Shown here: piece after piece, positions 1 to 10,467 of the stretch | How positions within the stretch are numbered: position 1 is the stretch's first letter | Layout: every line of letters starts with the position of its first letter | NCBI RefSeq assembly: GCF_028416635.1 | Contig: NZ_CP114013.1 | Coordinates: 3,534,001 to 3,598,000, forward strand | DNA: 64,000 nt | Source of the DNA: Baekduia alba | Lineage (GTDB): Bacteria; Actinomycetota; Thermoleophilia; Solirubrobacterales; Solirubrobacteraceae | Direction of reading: 5' to 3' | Program-made: the position numbers and the translations under genes | Notes under the pieces: model-generated | Told to the model about the DNA's origin: nothing | Seen by the model: only the letters and a program-made list of their open reading frames with translations | The model's database searches: none

Positions 1-212
1 GCGTTGATCGGGCCGCCGAGGCCGAAGTACTTGGCGGCGAGGACCTCCCGCATCAGGCCGGCGATCCGGGAGAGGCCCGTGAGGATCGAGAAGATCGCCG
101 TGTTGCGGGCGAACGAGCGGCGGGGCGCTTCGGTCGGAGCCGGGCCGGCGCCGCCGCGCCCGCGCATGCGTGGGGAGCCGGGGCCGTCCACCGGTGGTGC
201 CTCGCTCGTCAC
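1..212 (-). CDS. murJ: MurJ/MviN lipid II flippase, N-terminal part (cut by window edge)
   Basis: Only the first 70 codons are in the window; the gene runs off the left end. After a Gly/Pro-rich, unstructured 30-residue cytoplasmic leader, the translation holds the family's hallmark start of TM1 (NTAIFSILTGLSRIAGLMRE followed by AAKYFG), which is diagnostic for MurJ. MurJ moves the peptidoglycan precursor lipid II across the plasma membrane. I chose the GTG at 212; the ATG just upstream meets a stop after three codons. Divergent from rpsT with about 140 bp between the two starts. Long disordered N-termini are common on actinobacterial MurJ. Identity is firm; the exact start is less so. Confidence 0.85.
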   Translation of the reverse strand, partial: MTSEAPPVDGPGSPRMRGRGGAGPAPTEAPRRSFARNTAIFSILTGLSRIAGLMREVLAAKYFGLGGPIN

Positions 213-332
213 TGGGCGGGCATGCTAGGAGGTGGGCCGGGCGAAGGCGCCTGAGGCGGCGCCGGCGGCGGCGCCCCGAGGCGGGACGAGCGGAGGCGTC
301 TGGGGCGGGCCGCGTCGCCGGCGCGAGCCCGC

Positions 333-338
333 TAGAAT
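333..338 (+). promoter_or_regulatory. -10 box of rpsT (near-leaderless)
   Basis: TAGAAT lies 12 nt before the rpsT ATG. A transcript starting 6-8 nt after it would have almost no 5' leader, and no Shine-Dalgarno is visible. Confidence 0.55.
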
Positions 339-350
339 GCTCGGTCGCTC

Positions 351-620
351 ATGGCGAACATTCACTCGCAGAAGAAGCGCATCCTCCGGGCCGAGCGTGA
401 GCGCCTGGAGAACCGCCGCTACACGTCGACCATCAAGACCTACTTCCGCCGCCTCGAGGTTGCGGTTGGCGAGGGCGAGGACGCGACGGCTGACGTCGAG
501 CATCGCGCCTTGATCCAGACGATCGACAAGGCCGTCAAGCGCGGCGCCCTGCACCGCAACACGGGCGCCCGCAAGAAGTCCCGCGCCGCCCGCGTGCGCG
601 CCGGGCAGCCGTCGGCCTAA
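351..620 (+). CDS. rpsT: 30S ribosomal protein S20
   Basis: 89-residue basic protein beginning MANIHSQKKRILRAERERLENR, the classic S20 start, with the conserved KTYFRR and the C-terminal NTGARKKSRAARV rich in Lys/Arg. S20 binds 16S rRNA early in small-subunit assembly. Length matches the family (85-90 residues). Monocistronic: its own -10 box upstream and a strong hairpin downstream separating it from convergent holA. There is no ribosome binding site, in line with the near-leaderless promoter. Confidence 0.97.
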   Translation: MANIHSQKKRILRAERERLENRRYTSTIKTYFRRLEVAVGEGEDATADVEHRALIQTIDKAVKRGALHRNTGARKKSRAARVRAGQPSA

Positions 621-652
621 GCGCTTCACCCACATCTCGCGCCGTGCTTCTG

Positions 653-681
653 CGGCCCCCGGAGTGTTCTGGGGGCCGTTT
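653..681. terminator. Hairpin terminator between convergent rpsT and holA
   Basis: GGCCCCC / GGGGGCC arms enclose a 10-nt loop and are followed by GTTTTCG on the + strand. It serves rpsT and may act in both directions, as holA ends about 40 bp further on. Confidence 0.75.
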
Positions 682-717
682 TCGCGTTGGTCGCCGGGCG
701 CGCGGCGGAATCGAACC

Positions 718-1695
718 TCAGTGCGCGGCGGCCATCCGACCCAGGGCGCGGATGGTGGCGGTGTCGGGATCGAGGTCGCCCATGCCGCGGGTCTGGAGCT
801 CGAGGTCGGCCAGCGTCTCCAACGCCCGCCGGAGCATCTCCGGGTCGGTGCCGCGAGCCTCCTTGATGCGGCGGTCCAGCGCCCACGGGCTGCCCTTGGT
901 CGACGACTTCACCTGCGCGGGTGACTCGCCCGCCTCCAGCCGGTCGGCGATCGTGAGCACCTCGCGCAGCCGGCGCGCCATCAGCGGGATCAGCCGGCCG
1001 ATCGCCTCGCCCTGCTCGCGCAGCTCGAGGAACGAGCGGAAGACCGTGCGGCGGTCGCGGGCGACGAGCGCGTCGACCAGGCCCCAGACCTGGATCTCGG
1101 CCGAGTCGGCCGCCGCGTCGGTCACGTCGTCGGCAGTGAGCCGGGCGCCTGGGCCGTGCTCGAGCGTGAGCTTCTCCAGCTCGCGCAGCAGCCGCTGCTG
1201 ACGGTCGCCGACCTGGGCGACGAGCACCTGCGCGGCCCCGGGCTCGAGCTCGAGCCCGAGCCGCTTGGCCTCGGCCTGCACCCACTTCGGCAGCTCGCGC
1301 GACTTGACCGTCGCCTGCTCGATGACGTCGCCGCCGGCCTTGGCCACCGCCTTCGGCAGCGCCGCGGGCACCTTCGCCCGGCCGTCCTCGCGCGCGAAGA
1401 ACGCGACGGTGGTGTCGGGCGCGAGGTTGGCGAGCGCCGGCACGACGTGCGCGTCGACGTCGGCCTGCTTCCAGCGCTCGGCGCCGTCGACGACCACGAA
1501 GCGACGCCCGATCGCGAACGTCATCGCGCTCAGCGCGAGCCCGACGTTCTCCGGCGTCGACGCGTCGCCGTCGATGACCTCGAGACCGCCGGCGCCGCTC
1601 TCGGCCTCCGCGCGCCCGCGCAGGGCCGCCCGTCGTTCGGCGATCCGGCCGTGGTCGTCGCCGTGGATGAGGTACGCGGGCTTCCAGGTCGCCAT
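718..1695 (-). CDS. holA: DNA polymerase III delta subunit
   Basis: 325 residues beginning MATWKPAYLIHGDD, the typical HolA opening, followed by the RRAALRGRAE region. The degenerate AAA+ fold and the C-terminal helical collar (LLRELEKLTLEHG, then the PLMARRLREVLTIADRL helix) are recognisable. Delta opens the beta sliding clamp within the clamp-loader complex during replication. The rpsT-holA-comEC-comEA grouping is common in Actinobacteria and Firmicutes. A TAGACT hexamer sits 9 nt before the ATG, so it probably has its own leaderless promoter despite following comEC in the same direction. Confidence 0.93.
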   Translation of the reverse strand: MATWKPAYLIHGDDHGRIAERRAALRGRAEAESGAGGLEVIDGDASTPENVGLALSAMTFAIGRRFVVVDGAERWKQADVDAHVVPALANLAPDTTVAFFAREDGRAKVPAALPKAVAKAGGDVIEQATVKSRELPKWVQAEAKRLGLELEPGAAQVLVAQVGDRQQRLLRELEKLTLEHGPGARLTADDVTDAAADSAEIQVWGLVDALVARDRRTVFRSFLELREQGEAIGRLIPLMARRLREVLTIADRLEAGESPAQVKSSTKGSPWALDRRIKEARGTDPEMLRRALETLADLELQTRGMGDLDPDTATIRALGRMAAAH

Positions 1696-1704
1696 CGAGG
1701 AGGC

Positions 1705-1710
1705 AGTCTA
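1705..1710 (-). promoter_or_regulatory. -10 box of holA (near-leaderless)
   Basis: TAGACT on the minus strand, 9 nt ahead of the holA ATG. It matches the pattern seen at rpsT, leuS and the genes at 8600 and 8995. Confidence 0.45.
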
Positions 1711-1893
1711 GTGTCGGTGAGTCGGAAATTCGGGCGCAGCAGCTGGGATGCTCGGCCCCGTCTGACGGTCGTCGATGACCGCAGGTGAACCCCTGTTCAT
1801 CGAGGATCAGCGGCGAGCGTCAGGCGGCGGCGAGCGCCGAGATGCTGCCCACGGAGTTGATACTCAGGGACACTCTGGTGAGGAAGCGACCGG

Positions 1894-4347
1894 TCAGCCC
1901 TCCGCGGCGACGCTCGCACCACCGCCTCGGAGGTCGACCCGGAGCGTGCCGTCCTGGTCGGTTCGGCGGACGACCGGGACCGCGGCGCGGAGTGCCTGGA
2001 GGGTCGCCGGCGTCGGGTGCCCGTAGGTGTTGCGCGCGCCGACCTCGATCAGCGCGACGCGCGGCCGCAGCCGGTCGAGCAGCGCGGGCAGCCCGTCGTC
2101 GGCGCTGCCGTGGTGGCTGACCTTGAGGACGTCGACCGGCGGGAGGTCGAGGGGCCCGAGGACGTTGGACTCGGCGTCGGCGGTGAGCAGCGCGGTCGCG
2201 CCGAAGGCGTCGGCGAGCGCGACGATCGCGCGGTCGTTGGGGTCGGTGCCGGGCGCGGCGGGATCGGCAGGCGGCCACAGGACGCGGAGCCGGAGCGCGC
2301 CCGCGCGCAGGACCTGGCCGGCCTGGGCCGCGACCACATGGGTGGAGCGGCGCCCGGCGGGCCCGTCGATGGCGGTCGACGTCGGCGACCGGTCGCCGCC
2401 GCGCCCGTCGAGGAGCACGTCGGTCGGCAGCGCGGACAGCACGGCCGGCGCGCCGCCGTCGTGGTCGGCCTGCGGGTGCGTGACGACGAGCGCGTCGAGG
2501 CGCCGCACGCCGGCGCGGCGCAGCTCGGTCACGATCGCGGTCCCCGGCGGGCCGGCGTCGACGAGCACGGCGTGGTCGCCGGCCTGGAGGAGCGTCGCGT
2601 CGCCCTGGCCCACGTCGAGCGCCGTGACCCGGAGGTCGCCCTCGGGCGGCGGCGCGAGCGCCCGCGGCGGGACGAGCGCCGGCGCCACGGCGGCGAGCAC
2701 CGCCACGGCGACGGCGGCCGCGAGCAGCGCGCGCCGGTTGGGCGAGCCGGCCCGCCACCGGCGCCGGCGCGGCTCGGCGCCGTCGGGCAGCATCAGCCCG
2801 GCGCCGGGCGGGCCGCCACGCTCGGGCGCGCTCCCGCCGAGGGCCGCGCGCTTCCACGTCAGAGGCTCCGCCGCCGGTTCGTCGTCGCCCGGCGTGCGAC
2901 GCGGCGCGGCGATCAGCGCCGCGGCCAGCGCGCACAGGATCGTCAGCCCGGCCAACGGGACGGCGACCTGGGCGCCCGGCGCGGCGGCCGCCAGCCGCGC
3001 CAGGCCCACCATGTATCCGAGCAGCGGCCCGGTGACGAGGACGAGCGGGGCGCCCAGCGCCGGTGCCACCTGGGCGAGCGCCGCGGCCGTCATCCCCAGC
3101 CACATGATCGGCGCGACGGCCGGCGCCGCCAGCACGTTGGCCGGCAGCCCCACGAGCGAGGACCGGCCGAAGTGGATCGCGATCAACGGCGCGGTCGCCA
3201 GCGTCGCGGCGACGGTGACCGCGACGGCTTCGGCCGCCGCGCCCGGCAGCCCACGCGCGCGGAGGCGGTCCCGGGCCGGCGCGGCCAACGCCGCGATCCC
3301 GACCACCGCCGCGAAGCTCAGCTGCCATCCGGGATCGGCGGCGGTTCGCGGATCGAGCGCGAGCGTCACCGCCGCGGCCGCCAGCAGCGCGTACCAGCGG
3401 CTCGCCGGTCGACCGGCGAGCGCGGCCACGATCGTCGCGGCGCCCATGACGCCTGCCCGCTGGATCGACGGTCCGCCGCCCGCCAACGGCACGTACATGA
3501 TGATCAACGCCAGCACGATCGCCCAGCGCGCACGGATGCCGAGGCCTGCGAGCGTGCACAGCCCGAGCGCCAACGCGGCGAGCAGCGCGACGTTCTGCCC
3601 GCTGGCGGCCGTCAGGTGGCTGAGGCTCGCCGCGGTGAACGCGTCGTGGAGATCGCTCGGCATCGCGGCGTCGTCGCCGAGCACCATCCCCCGCAGCAGC
3701 GCCGCTTCGCCGACCGGGAGCTGTCCACCAAGAACGCGCTCGGCGCGCCGCCGCACCCCGTCGACCACGCCCAGCGGGCCGCCACGGCGTCGGCCCGTCG
3801 GCGCCAGCTCGCTCACGCGCAGCGTCGCGTGGGCCCGGACCGCCGCGGCGGCGAGATCCGGCACGCGCAGCTTCCCGCGCACGCGCACCATGTCCCCCAC
3901 CGTGGGCAGCGCCGCCCGCTCGCCCGCCAGCCACCAGCTCGGCACCCGCAGCAGCACGGGCTCGCCGCGCCAGCGCACCAGCGCCTTCGCCCCGCCGTAG
4001 GCGTCGGGCCGCGGCGGCGCCAGGACGGTCGCCTCCCCGGCCACCGCGCGACCGAAGTCCGCGCCGAGCGCCGTGCGCTCCAGGCTCGCCGTCCGCGCCT
4101 GTCCTGCCCACGCGCCGCCGATCAAGATGATGGCGAACGCGAGCGCCGCCGCCGGCCGGCGCACGATCGGCACGGCCAACGCGCCGAAGGCGACGGCCAG
4201 CGCCCCGACCGCGATCACCGATGCCGGCGCTCGCGGCCCGAGCAGCAGCCCGACGACGACCAGCGCCAACGCGACGTGGCGCGGATGCCGGCCGCCTGCA
4301 TCGGCGACCAGCGGGCGCCACCGACGCACGATCGCCACGCCGCTCAC
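1894..4347 (-). CDS. comEC: ComEC/Rec2 DNA-uptake channel
   Basis: 817 residues. The order is: N-terminal membrane segments and DUF4131-like OB region (about 1-170), the Competence integral-membrane domain (about 210-480, with the conserved HLTAASGQNVALL start), and a C-terminal metallo-beta-lactamase domain (about 590-800) with VTHPQADHDGG as the metal-binding HxxxDH element and a second site at SHHGS. ComEC forms the inner-membrane channel for single-stranded DNA in natural transformation; the hydrolase domain is thought to degrade the non-transported strand. It starts inside the comEA stop codon (4-bp ATGA overlap), so the pair is co-transcribed and translationally coupled. Confidence 0.95.
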   Translation of the reverse strand: MSGVAIVRRWRPLVADAGGRHPRHVALALVVVGLLLGPRAPASVIAVGALAVAFGALAVPIVRRPAAALAFAIILIGGAWAGQARTASLERTALGADFGRAVAGEATVLAPPRPDAYGGAKALVRWRGEPVLLRVPSWWLAGERAALPTVGDMVRVRGKLRVPDLAAAAVRAHATLRVSELAPTGRRRGGPLGVVDGVRRRAERVLGGQLPVGEAALLRGMVLGDDAAMPSDLHDAFTAASLSHLTAASGQNVALLAALALGLCTLAGLGIRARWAIVLALIIMYVPLAGGGPSIQRAGVMGAATIVAALAGRPASRWYALLAAAAVTLALDPRTAADPGWQLSFAAVVGIAALAAPARDRLRARGLPGAAAEAVAVTVAATLATAPLIAIHFGRSSLVGLPANVLAAPAVAPIMWLGMTAAALAQVAPALGAPLVLVTGPLLGYMVGLARLAAAAPGAQVAVPLAGLTILCALAAALIAAPRRTPGDDEPAAEPLTWKRAALGGSAPERGGPPGAGLMLPDGAEPRRRRWRAGSPNRRALLAAAVAVAVLAAVAPALVPPRALAPPPEGDLRVTALDVGQGDATLLQAGDHAVLVDAGPPGTAIVTELRRAGVRRLDALVVTHPQADHDGGAPAVLSALPTDVLLDGRGGDRSPTSTAIDGPAGRRSTHVVAAQAGQVLRAGALRLRVLWPPADPAAPGTDPNDRAIVALADAFGATALLTADAESNVLGPLDLPPVDVLKVSHHGSADDGLPALLDRLRPRVALIEVGARNTYGHPTPATLQALRAAVPVVRRTDQDGTLRVDLRGGGASVAAEG

Positions 4348-4973
4348 GCCGTCACCTGCGCCCGCAGCGACTCCAGCTTCTTCGGTCCGATGCCCGCGAT
4401 CTGCGCGAGGTCGTCGACCGACGAGAACCCACCGTGCTGCTGGCGGAACTCGAGGATCTTCTGCGCGGTCGCCGGCCCGACGCCGTCCAGGGTGTCGAGC
4501 TGCTCGGCGGTCGCCGAGTTGAGGTTGACGGGCCCGGACGACGGAGCCGCACCGCCACCGCCCTCCGTCGCGGCCCCAGCCGCCGGCGCGGCGACGCCGG
4601 CCCTCCCCTTCCGCGGGACCACGACCTGCTGCCCGTCGGTGACCTTCGCCGCCAGGTTGATGGCCTGGAGATCCGCGTGCGCGGTCGCGCCCCCGGCCCG
4701 GGCGATCGCGTCCTGCACGCGCTGTCCCGCGCGCAGCCGATAGACGCCCGCGCGCCGCACCGCGCCGACGACGTGGACCGTCGCGCTCGTTTCACGCGCG
4801 GGCGCCGCGGAGACCGACGCGCCGCCGCTCGCCGTCGTCGTCCGCGCCGCGGCCGGCGCGACCGCCTGCGCCGCCCCACCGTCGGAGCGCAGCACACGCC
4901 ACCCGAGCAACACCACCAACACGCAGCACGCCGCGTAGGCGGCGGCCTCGGTGCGGGTGAGATCGAACGGCAC
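4344..4973 (-). CDS. comEA: ComEA DNA-binding receptor
   Basis: 209 residues: a short cytoplasmic start, one TM anchor (about 12-28), a low-complexity Ala/Thr linker, an SLBB domain (VHVVGAVRRAGVYRL, about 70-125) and a C-terminal double helix-hairpin-helix (NLNSATAEQLDTLDGVGPA, then IAGIGPKKLESL). ComEA binds duplex DNA outside the membrane and hands it to ComEC. The architecture is standard for Gram-positive ComEA. The start is GTG, with a TACGGT hexamer only 6 nt upstream (4980-4985). First gene of the comEA-comEC unit; no other competence genes are in view. Confidence 0.93.
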   Translation of the reverse strand: MPFDLTRTEAAAYAACCVLVVLLGWRVLRSDGGAAQAVAPAAARTTTASGGASVSAAPARETSATVHVVGAVRRAGVYRLRAGQRVQDAIARAGGATAHADLQAINLAAKVTDGQQVVVPRKGRAGVAAPAAGAATEGGGGAAPSSGPVNLNSATAEQLDTLDGVGPATAQKILEFRQQHGGFSSVDDLAQIAGIGPKKLESLRAQVTA

Positions 4974-5088
4974 CCGGCCACCGTAGACCGAGAACTACAA
5001 CAAGAGACACGCGGTTCGTCACGACATCCCGCAGACTTCGTGCCAAGACTCCCCGACCGGCGGTCTCGCGTCAGAGGACGCGCTTACA

Positions 5089-5943
5089 TCAAGCGCTGTC
5101 CTGCGTCTGCGACCGACGCTGGGCCGCGAACGCTCCCCAGATGGTCGTGTAGAGGAGGTGTGCTGCGATGAAGTCCTCGAGCGCTGCGAGGTCCGGTCCG
5201 CCGTGGGCACGGAGCAGGTCAGCCACGAACGCCTCGCCCGCACCGCGGGCGCGCGCATCGACGACGAGCCCCGCGACGTCCCAGTGGACGGGACCGACGC
5301 AGACGTCTTCGAGGTCGTTCCAGAGGAGCCCGCCGCCGGTGCGGAGCAGGTTCGACATCGACGCGTCGCCGTGGATCGCCTGCGCGGGGAGCGCGCTCTC
5401 GAACACCGTGGGGCTCAGCGCTTCGAGGCGGGAGCGCAGCGCATCTCTGTCCTGCGCGGAGAGCCGCGGCGACGGCCGCAACGCGGCGGCCAGGCGGTCG
5501 AGCCAGTCGCGCACGTCGGTGAGCGGCCCGAGCTCGCCTGGGAAGTCGGCGAGCGCGGCGTGCAGCTCGCGCAGCGCGCCGCCGAGCTCATCCGCGCGCG
5601 GCAGCACCCCGGAAGCGTCGTGCTCGACGAAGTCCCAGAACGTCATCCAGAGCCCGTCATGCTCATGAGGCCCCGGTGCGAGCACATCGGTGGGGGCCAC
5701 GGCCAGGGCCCGCTCTCCGAGGAACGCCCCGACGGCGACCTCGCCGGCCAGCCATCGCTCGAGGTCGCCGTGCAGCACCGCCGTGCCGGTCATCACCCGT
5801 GCGATGACCGGAGCGGGCTTGAGATGGACCATCACGTTGCTGCCGTCACCCACCACGACCGCGTCGTCGCAGGCGACCGCATGGGCGAGCGCGACCGCCC
5901 GGGCCGCCGCCAAGGCGCGCGCGGTACCGGGCTTCGCCGCCAT
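5089..5943 (-). CDS. APH/choline-kinase-fold phosphotransferase, substrate unknown
   Basis: 284 residues of the aminoglycoside-phosphotransferase superfamily. Seen: the Brenner-type catalytic loop HGDASMSNLL (about residue 193) and the metal-binding Asp in LLWNDLEDVCVGPVHWDVA. The N-lobe is short (GSNVMVHLKPAPVIARV). The family phosphorylates small molecules of many kinds, so this should not be read as a resistance gene. Starts 5 bp after the leuS stop and so is probably co-transcribed with it. The ATG at 5943 gives a compact kinase; upstream in the same frame lies only leuS in a shifted frame. Confidence 0.75.
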   Translation of the reverse strand: MAAKPGTARALAAARAVALAHAVACDDAVVVGDGSNVMVHLKPAPVIARVMTGTAVLHGDLERWLAGEVAVGAFLGERALAVAPTDVLAPGPHEHDGLWMTFWDFVEHDASGVLPRADELGGALRELHAALADFPGELGPLTDVRDWLDRLAAALRPSPRLSAQDRDALRSRLEALSPTVFESALPAQAIHGDASMSNLLRTGGGLLWNDLEDVCVGPVHWDVAGLVVDARARGAGEAFVADLLRAHGGPDLAALEDFIAAHLLYTTIWGAFAAQRRSQTQDSA

Positions 5944-5948
5944 GGCGC

Positions 5949-8423
<2,475 letters not shown>

Positions 8424-8430
8424 GACCCGC

Positions 8431-8436
8431 AGGCTA
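8431..8436 (-). promoter_or_regulatory. -10 box of leuS (near-leaderless)
   Basis: TAGCCT on the minus strand, 7 nt before the GTG start of leuS; no ribosome binding site is present. Confidence 0.4.
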
Positions 8437-8582
8437 CAGCGACGACCCGGATTGCCGATCTACGGGGAGAGCCGCCATGCCCAAGCCCCTTCGCCGCCTC
8501 CTCCGCTCCCGCCGTGCCCGTCGCGGTTCGAGCGTGCGCCTCATGGCCGCGGTCCCGCTTCCCGCCTAGTCCGGGCGGCGCG

Positions 8583-8588
8583 TACGAT
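8583..8588 (+). promoter_or_regulatory. -10 box of the small gene at 8600
   Basis: TACGAT, 11 nt before the ATG. It supports transcription of this small hypothetical gene from its own near-leaderless start. Confidence 0.45.
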
Positions 8589-8599
8589 GGCGGCCGCCC

Positions 8600-8947
8600 A
8601 TGGCCGCCGCCGAGAACGTCACCGTCGATGCGCTGCTGCGCGACCCCACGCCCGCCGAGGTCAGCGAGGGCCTGGAGCGCAACCCCGGCTCGGGCCGGCT
8701 GGCCGAGCGCGGCTGGCAGCCGCTGTGGTTCGAGGTGCGCGTCGCCGTCGGCGACGACCACGACCACGAGTTCATCCACTCCTTGGTCTGGCGCGAGCCC
8801 GGACGCGCAGCCTCCGAGGTCGCCGAGGAAGAGCTCAGCCACGCGCTGGACGAGGCGCTGCGCAACCTGCGCGACCTGGAGGGCTACGACGTCTGGCCCG
8901 AGGACGTCGGCGCGCCGGCGGTGCGGATCGAGGTTGCCGGCGGCTGA
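8600..8947 (+). CDS. Conserved hypothetical protein, 115 aa
   Basis: Small acidic, soluble protein with no signal or membrane segment. It has an N-terminal TPAEVSEGLERNPGSGRLAERGW segment, a mixed alpha/beta middle (WFEVRVAVGDDHDHEFIHSLVWRE) and an amphipathic helix (AEEELSHALDEALRNLRDLEG). I do not recognise the family. A good -10 hexamer, an ATG start and third-position GC bias like its neighbours support it as a real gene. Divergent from leuS, and 47 bp ahead of the coiled-coil gene in the same direction. Confidence 0.6.
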   Translation: MAAAENVTVDALLRDPTPAEVSEGLERNPGSGRLAERGWQPLWFEVRVAVGDDHDHEFIHSLVWREPGRAASEVAEEELSHALDEALRNLRDLEGYDVWPEDVGAPAVRIEVAGG

Positions 8948-8994
8948 CGCCGTTCTTGCGGGCGCGACGCCGTGTCGTGCCTACCATTTCGCCG

Positions 8995-9780
8995 ATGGCG
9001 GATCGTCCCGAGGACCCTGAGTACGGCGCGGAGCTCGACGAGCTGTTGTCGTCGCTGGGCTCGTCGCGGCCGATGAGCGAGATCTCGGTCGCCTCCGCGA
9101 AGGTCGCGGCGATCGTCGAGGCCGCTGAGCGCGCCGCCGAGGACCTGCGGCTCAAGACCGAGGAGCGCGTGCGCCAGCGGATCGCCGAAGCCGACCGCGC
9201 CGCCGACCTGCGCGTCGAGGCCGCCGAGGCCGAGGCGCGGGAGATCGTTGAGCAGGCGCGCCGCGACGCCGAGGCGCTGATCAGCCAGGCGCGCCACGAC
9301 GTGCAGGGCGTTCACGACGAGGCGGCGCGAGCGCGCAACGACGCCGAGGCCGAGGCCGCGCGCGTGCACGTCGAGGTCGAGACCTACGCCAAGGACGCCA
9401 AGCAGGCCGCCCGCGACGACGCCCGTTCGATCGTCGGCGAGGCCCACTCCGCCGCCCGCGGCGTGCTGACCGACGGCACCGAGCTGTCCGGCCACCTGCA
9501 GGAGCTCAGCGACTCGCTGCGCCGCAACGCCGAGCGGCTGCTCAACGACGTCAAGCTCGCGCACGCGCGTCTGACCGCGGATCTCGACCAGGCCGCGCCC
9601 GGCGGCGTGGACACCGCACCGCGCGCGTCGCGGGGACCGGACGCGGCCACCGGCGCCCCGGCGTCTCCCGGCTTCGCCTCACGCCCCTCGGCCCCCACGC
9701 CATCCCGCCGCGGCGCCGGCGCCGGCTCCGGCTCCGACGACGACTTCGAGATCCCCGAGTTCCTGCCCGGCCGCCGATGA
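8995..9780 (+). CDS. Coiled-coil protein, DivIVA/Wag31-like in build
   Basis: 261 residues. A short acidic N-terminus is followed by about 170 residues of near-continuous Ala/Glu/Arg heptads (VAAIVEAAERAAEDLRLKTEER, then AEARE, ARRDAEAL and ARNDAEAEAARV repeats), then a Pro/Ser/Arg-rich disordered tail ending DDDFEIPEFLPGRR. This resembles actinobacterial DivIVA/Wag31 relatives and coiled-coil scaffolds of the cell envelope, but the diagnostic DivIVA N-terminal GYDxxEVD motif is absent. No catalytic domain. TACCAT lies 7 nt upstream of the ATG. Role unknown; a structural or polar-scaffold job is a guess. Confidence 0.65.
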   Translation: MADRPEDPEYGAELDELLSSLGSSRPMSEISVASAKVAAIVEAAERAAEDLRLKTEERVRQRIAEADRAADLRVEAAEAEAREIVEQARRDAEALISQARHDVQGVHDEAARARNDAEAEAARVHVEVETYAKDAKQAARDDARSIVGEAHSAARGVLTDGTELSGHLQELSDSLRRNAERLLNDVKLAHARLTADLDQAAPGGVDTAPRASRGPDAATGAPASPGFASRPSAPTPSRRGAGAGSGSDDDFEIPEFLPGRR

Positions 9781-9794
9781 CCCCTCCCGGGTGT

Positions 9795-9800
9795 TAAGAT
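9795..9800 (+). promoter_or_regulatory. -10 box of tRNA-Ala
   Basis: TAAGAT ends 12 nt before the first base of the tRNA, fitting a short 5' leader processed by RNase P. Confidence 0.5.
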
Positions 9801-9812
9801 GACCGTCGACCT

Positions 9813-9885
9813 GGGGCCATAGCTCAGCTGGGAGAGCGCCTGCATGGCATGCAGGAGGTCGGGGGTTCGAGCCCCCCTGGCTCCA
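9813..9885 (+). tRNA. tRNA-Ala (anticodon GGC)
   Basis: Complete cloverleaf. The acceptor arms GGGGCCA / TGGCTCC pair with one G-T. D-arm GCTCAGCTGGGAGAGC. Anticodon stem CCTGC/GCAGG (9839-9843, 9851-9855) with GGC at 9846-9848. T-arm GGGGGTTCGAGCCCCC. Discriminator A. CCA is not encoded (CTA follows). Reads GCC/GCU alanine codons. Its 3' half is duplicated at 61102-61147, the usual signature of an integration target, and this copy is the intact one. Confidence 0.96.
9840..9885 (+). repeat. Left attachment-site repeat (3' half of tRNA-Ala)
   Basis: The 46 nt from the anticodon stem to the acceptor end of tRNA-Ala recur at 61102-61147 in the same orientation. The two differ only by a G-run (5 versus 4) and a C-run (6 versus 7). 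The spacing is 51.26 kb. An intact tRNA at one end and a displaced 3' fragment at the other is the classic outcome of tyrosine-recombinase integration into a tRNA. That this is an att site is inference. Confidence 0.7.
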
Positions 9886-9890
9886 CTACA

Positions 9891-9918
9891 CGAAACCCCT
9901 GCTGATGCGGGGGTTTCG
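9891..9918 (+). terminator. Intrinsic terminator of tRNA-Ala
   Basis: CGAAACCCC / GGGGTTTCG arms with a 10-nt loop, followed by TCGTCGTTCC. A closely related hairpin occurs at 14598-14625. Confidence 0.8.
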
Positions 9919-10467
9919 TCGTTCCAGAGCGACCGGTTTGGGCCGGATTCGGGCTTGATTTTCAGGCACTAGCAGGCACAACGTCTGGTGGACACGCGGT
10001 TGAGGCACGCCCGCGAAGTCCCTCATCGGCACCCCGTGTCGCGAAGTGCGTCGTCACGACAGCTCGTCCAAGAGCTCCGCATCGAGAGGTCGGCCTTGAC
10101 CAGCAACGCGGGGAGCGCCTTCGGCTGCGACGGCGGATGACTGCCCCAACGAGGACACGAGCATGTCGATCGCGCTCTGGTGGAAGAAGTCGATGGCGTC
10201 AAGGTCGTCGCCGCGCTCGCCTCAGACACCGATCTTCAGCTCGTGCTGCGACGACCTGGCGGCCGACCCGGCGTTCGGAAACCGCTGGGCGATGGCGCTC
10301 GGAGCCATCCGCGGCATCGCGGTGCCGCGGCTCCGCGGACACCCGACCGACGCGGTCTGGCGACAGTGGGCGTTCGCGCGTTGGGAGCTCGTCCGCTTCC
10401 CGCCGGCGAGTAGGACGGGCGACCGCTCAGGTCACCGTGCGCTGGGCGTTCTCCAGGACCTTCACCA
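9919..10467. other. Intergenic stretch without a supportable gene
   Basis: About 550 bp between the tRNA terminator and the APC permease stop. Short open frames occur on both strands; a + strand frame with DDLAADPAFGNRWAMALG looks protein-like but has no start with a ribosome site and no family I recognise. The codon pattern changes frame, which suggests gene debris next to an insertion site. The first 70 bp share similarity with 14626-14690. Confidence 0.4.

Noticed and set aside
700-722. GGTTCGATTCCG on the minus strand, like a tRNA T-arm
   Set aside because: It adjoins the holA stop and has no anticodon or D-arm upstream; chance similarity.
2017-4743. 908-codon open frame on the + strand opposite comEC/comEA, and similar long antisense frames (6021-9020, 17719-22398, 53202-55475, 62240-63925)
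   Set aside because: They mirror real genes in high-GC DNA where stops are rare; compositions are Arg/Gly/Ala-rich with no domains.
5089-5943. Antibiotic-resistance phosphotransferase
   Set aside because: It has the APH fold, but nothing links it to an antibiotic; chromosomal neighbour of leuS.
9886-10467. Integrase gene next to the tRNA
   Set aside because: No tyrosine-recombinase motifs (R..HxxR..Y) in any frame here or at the right end.
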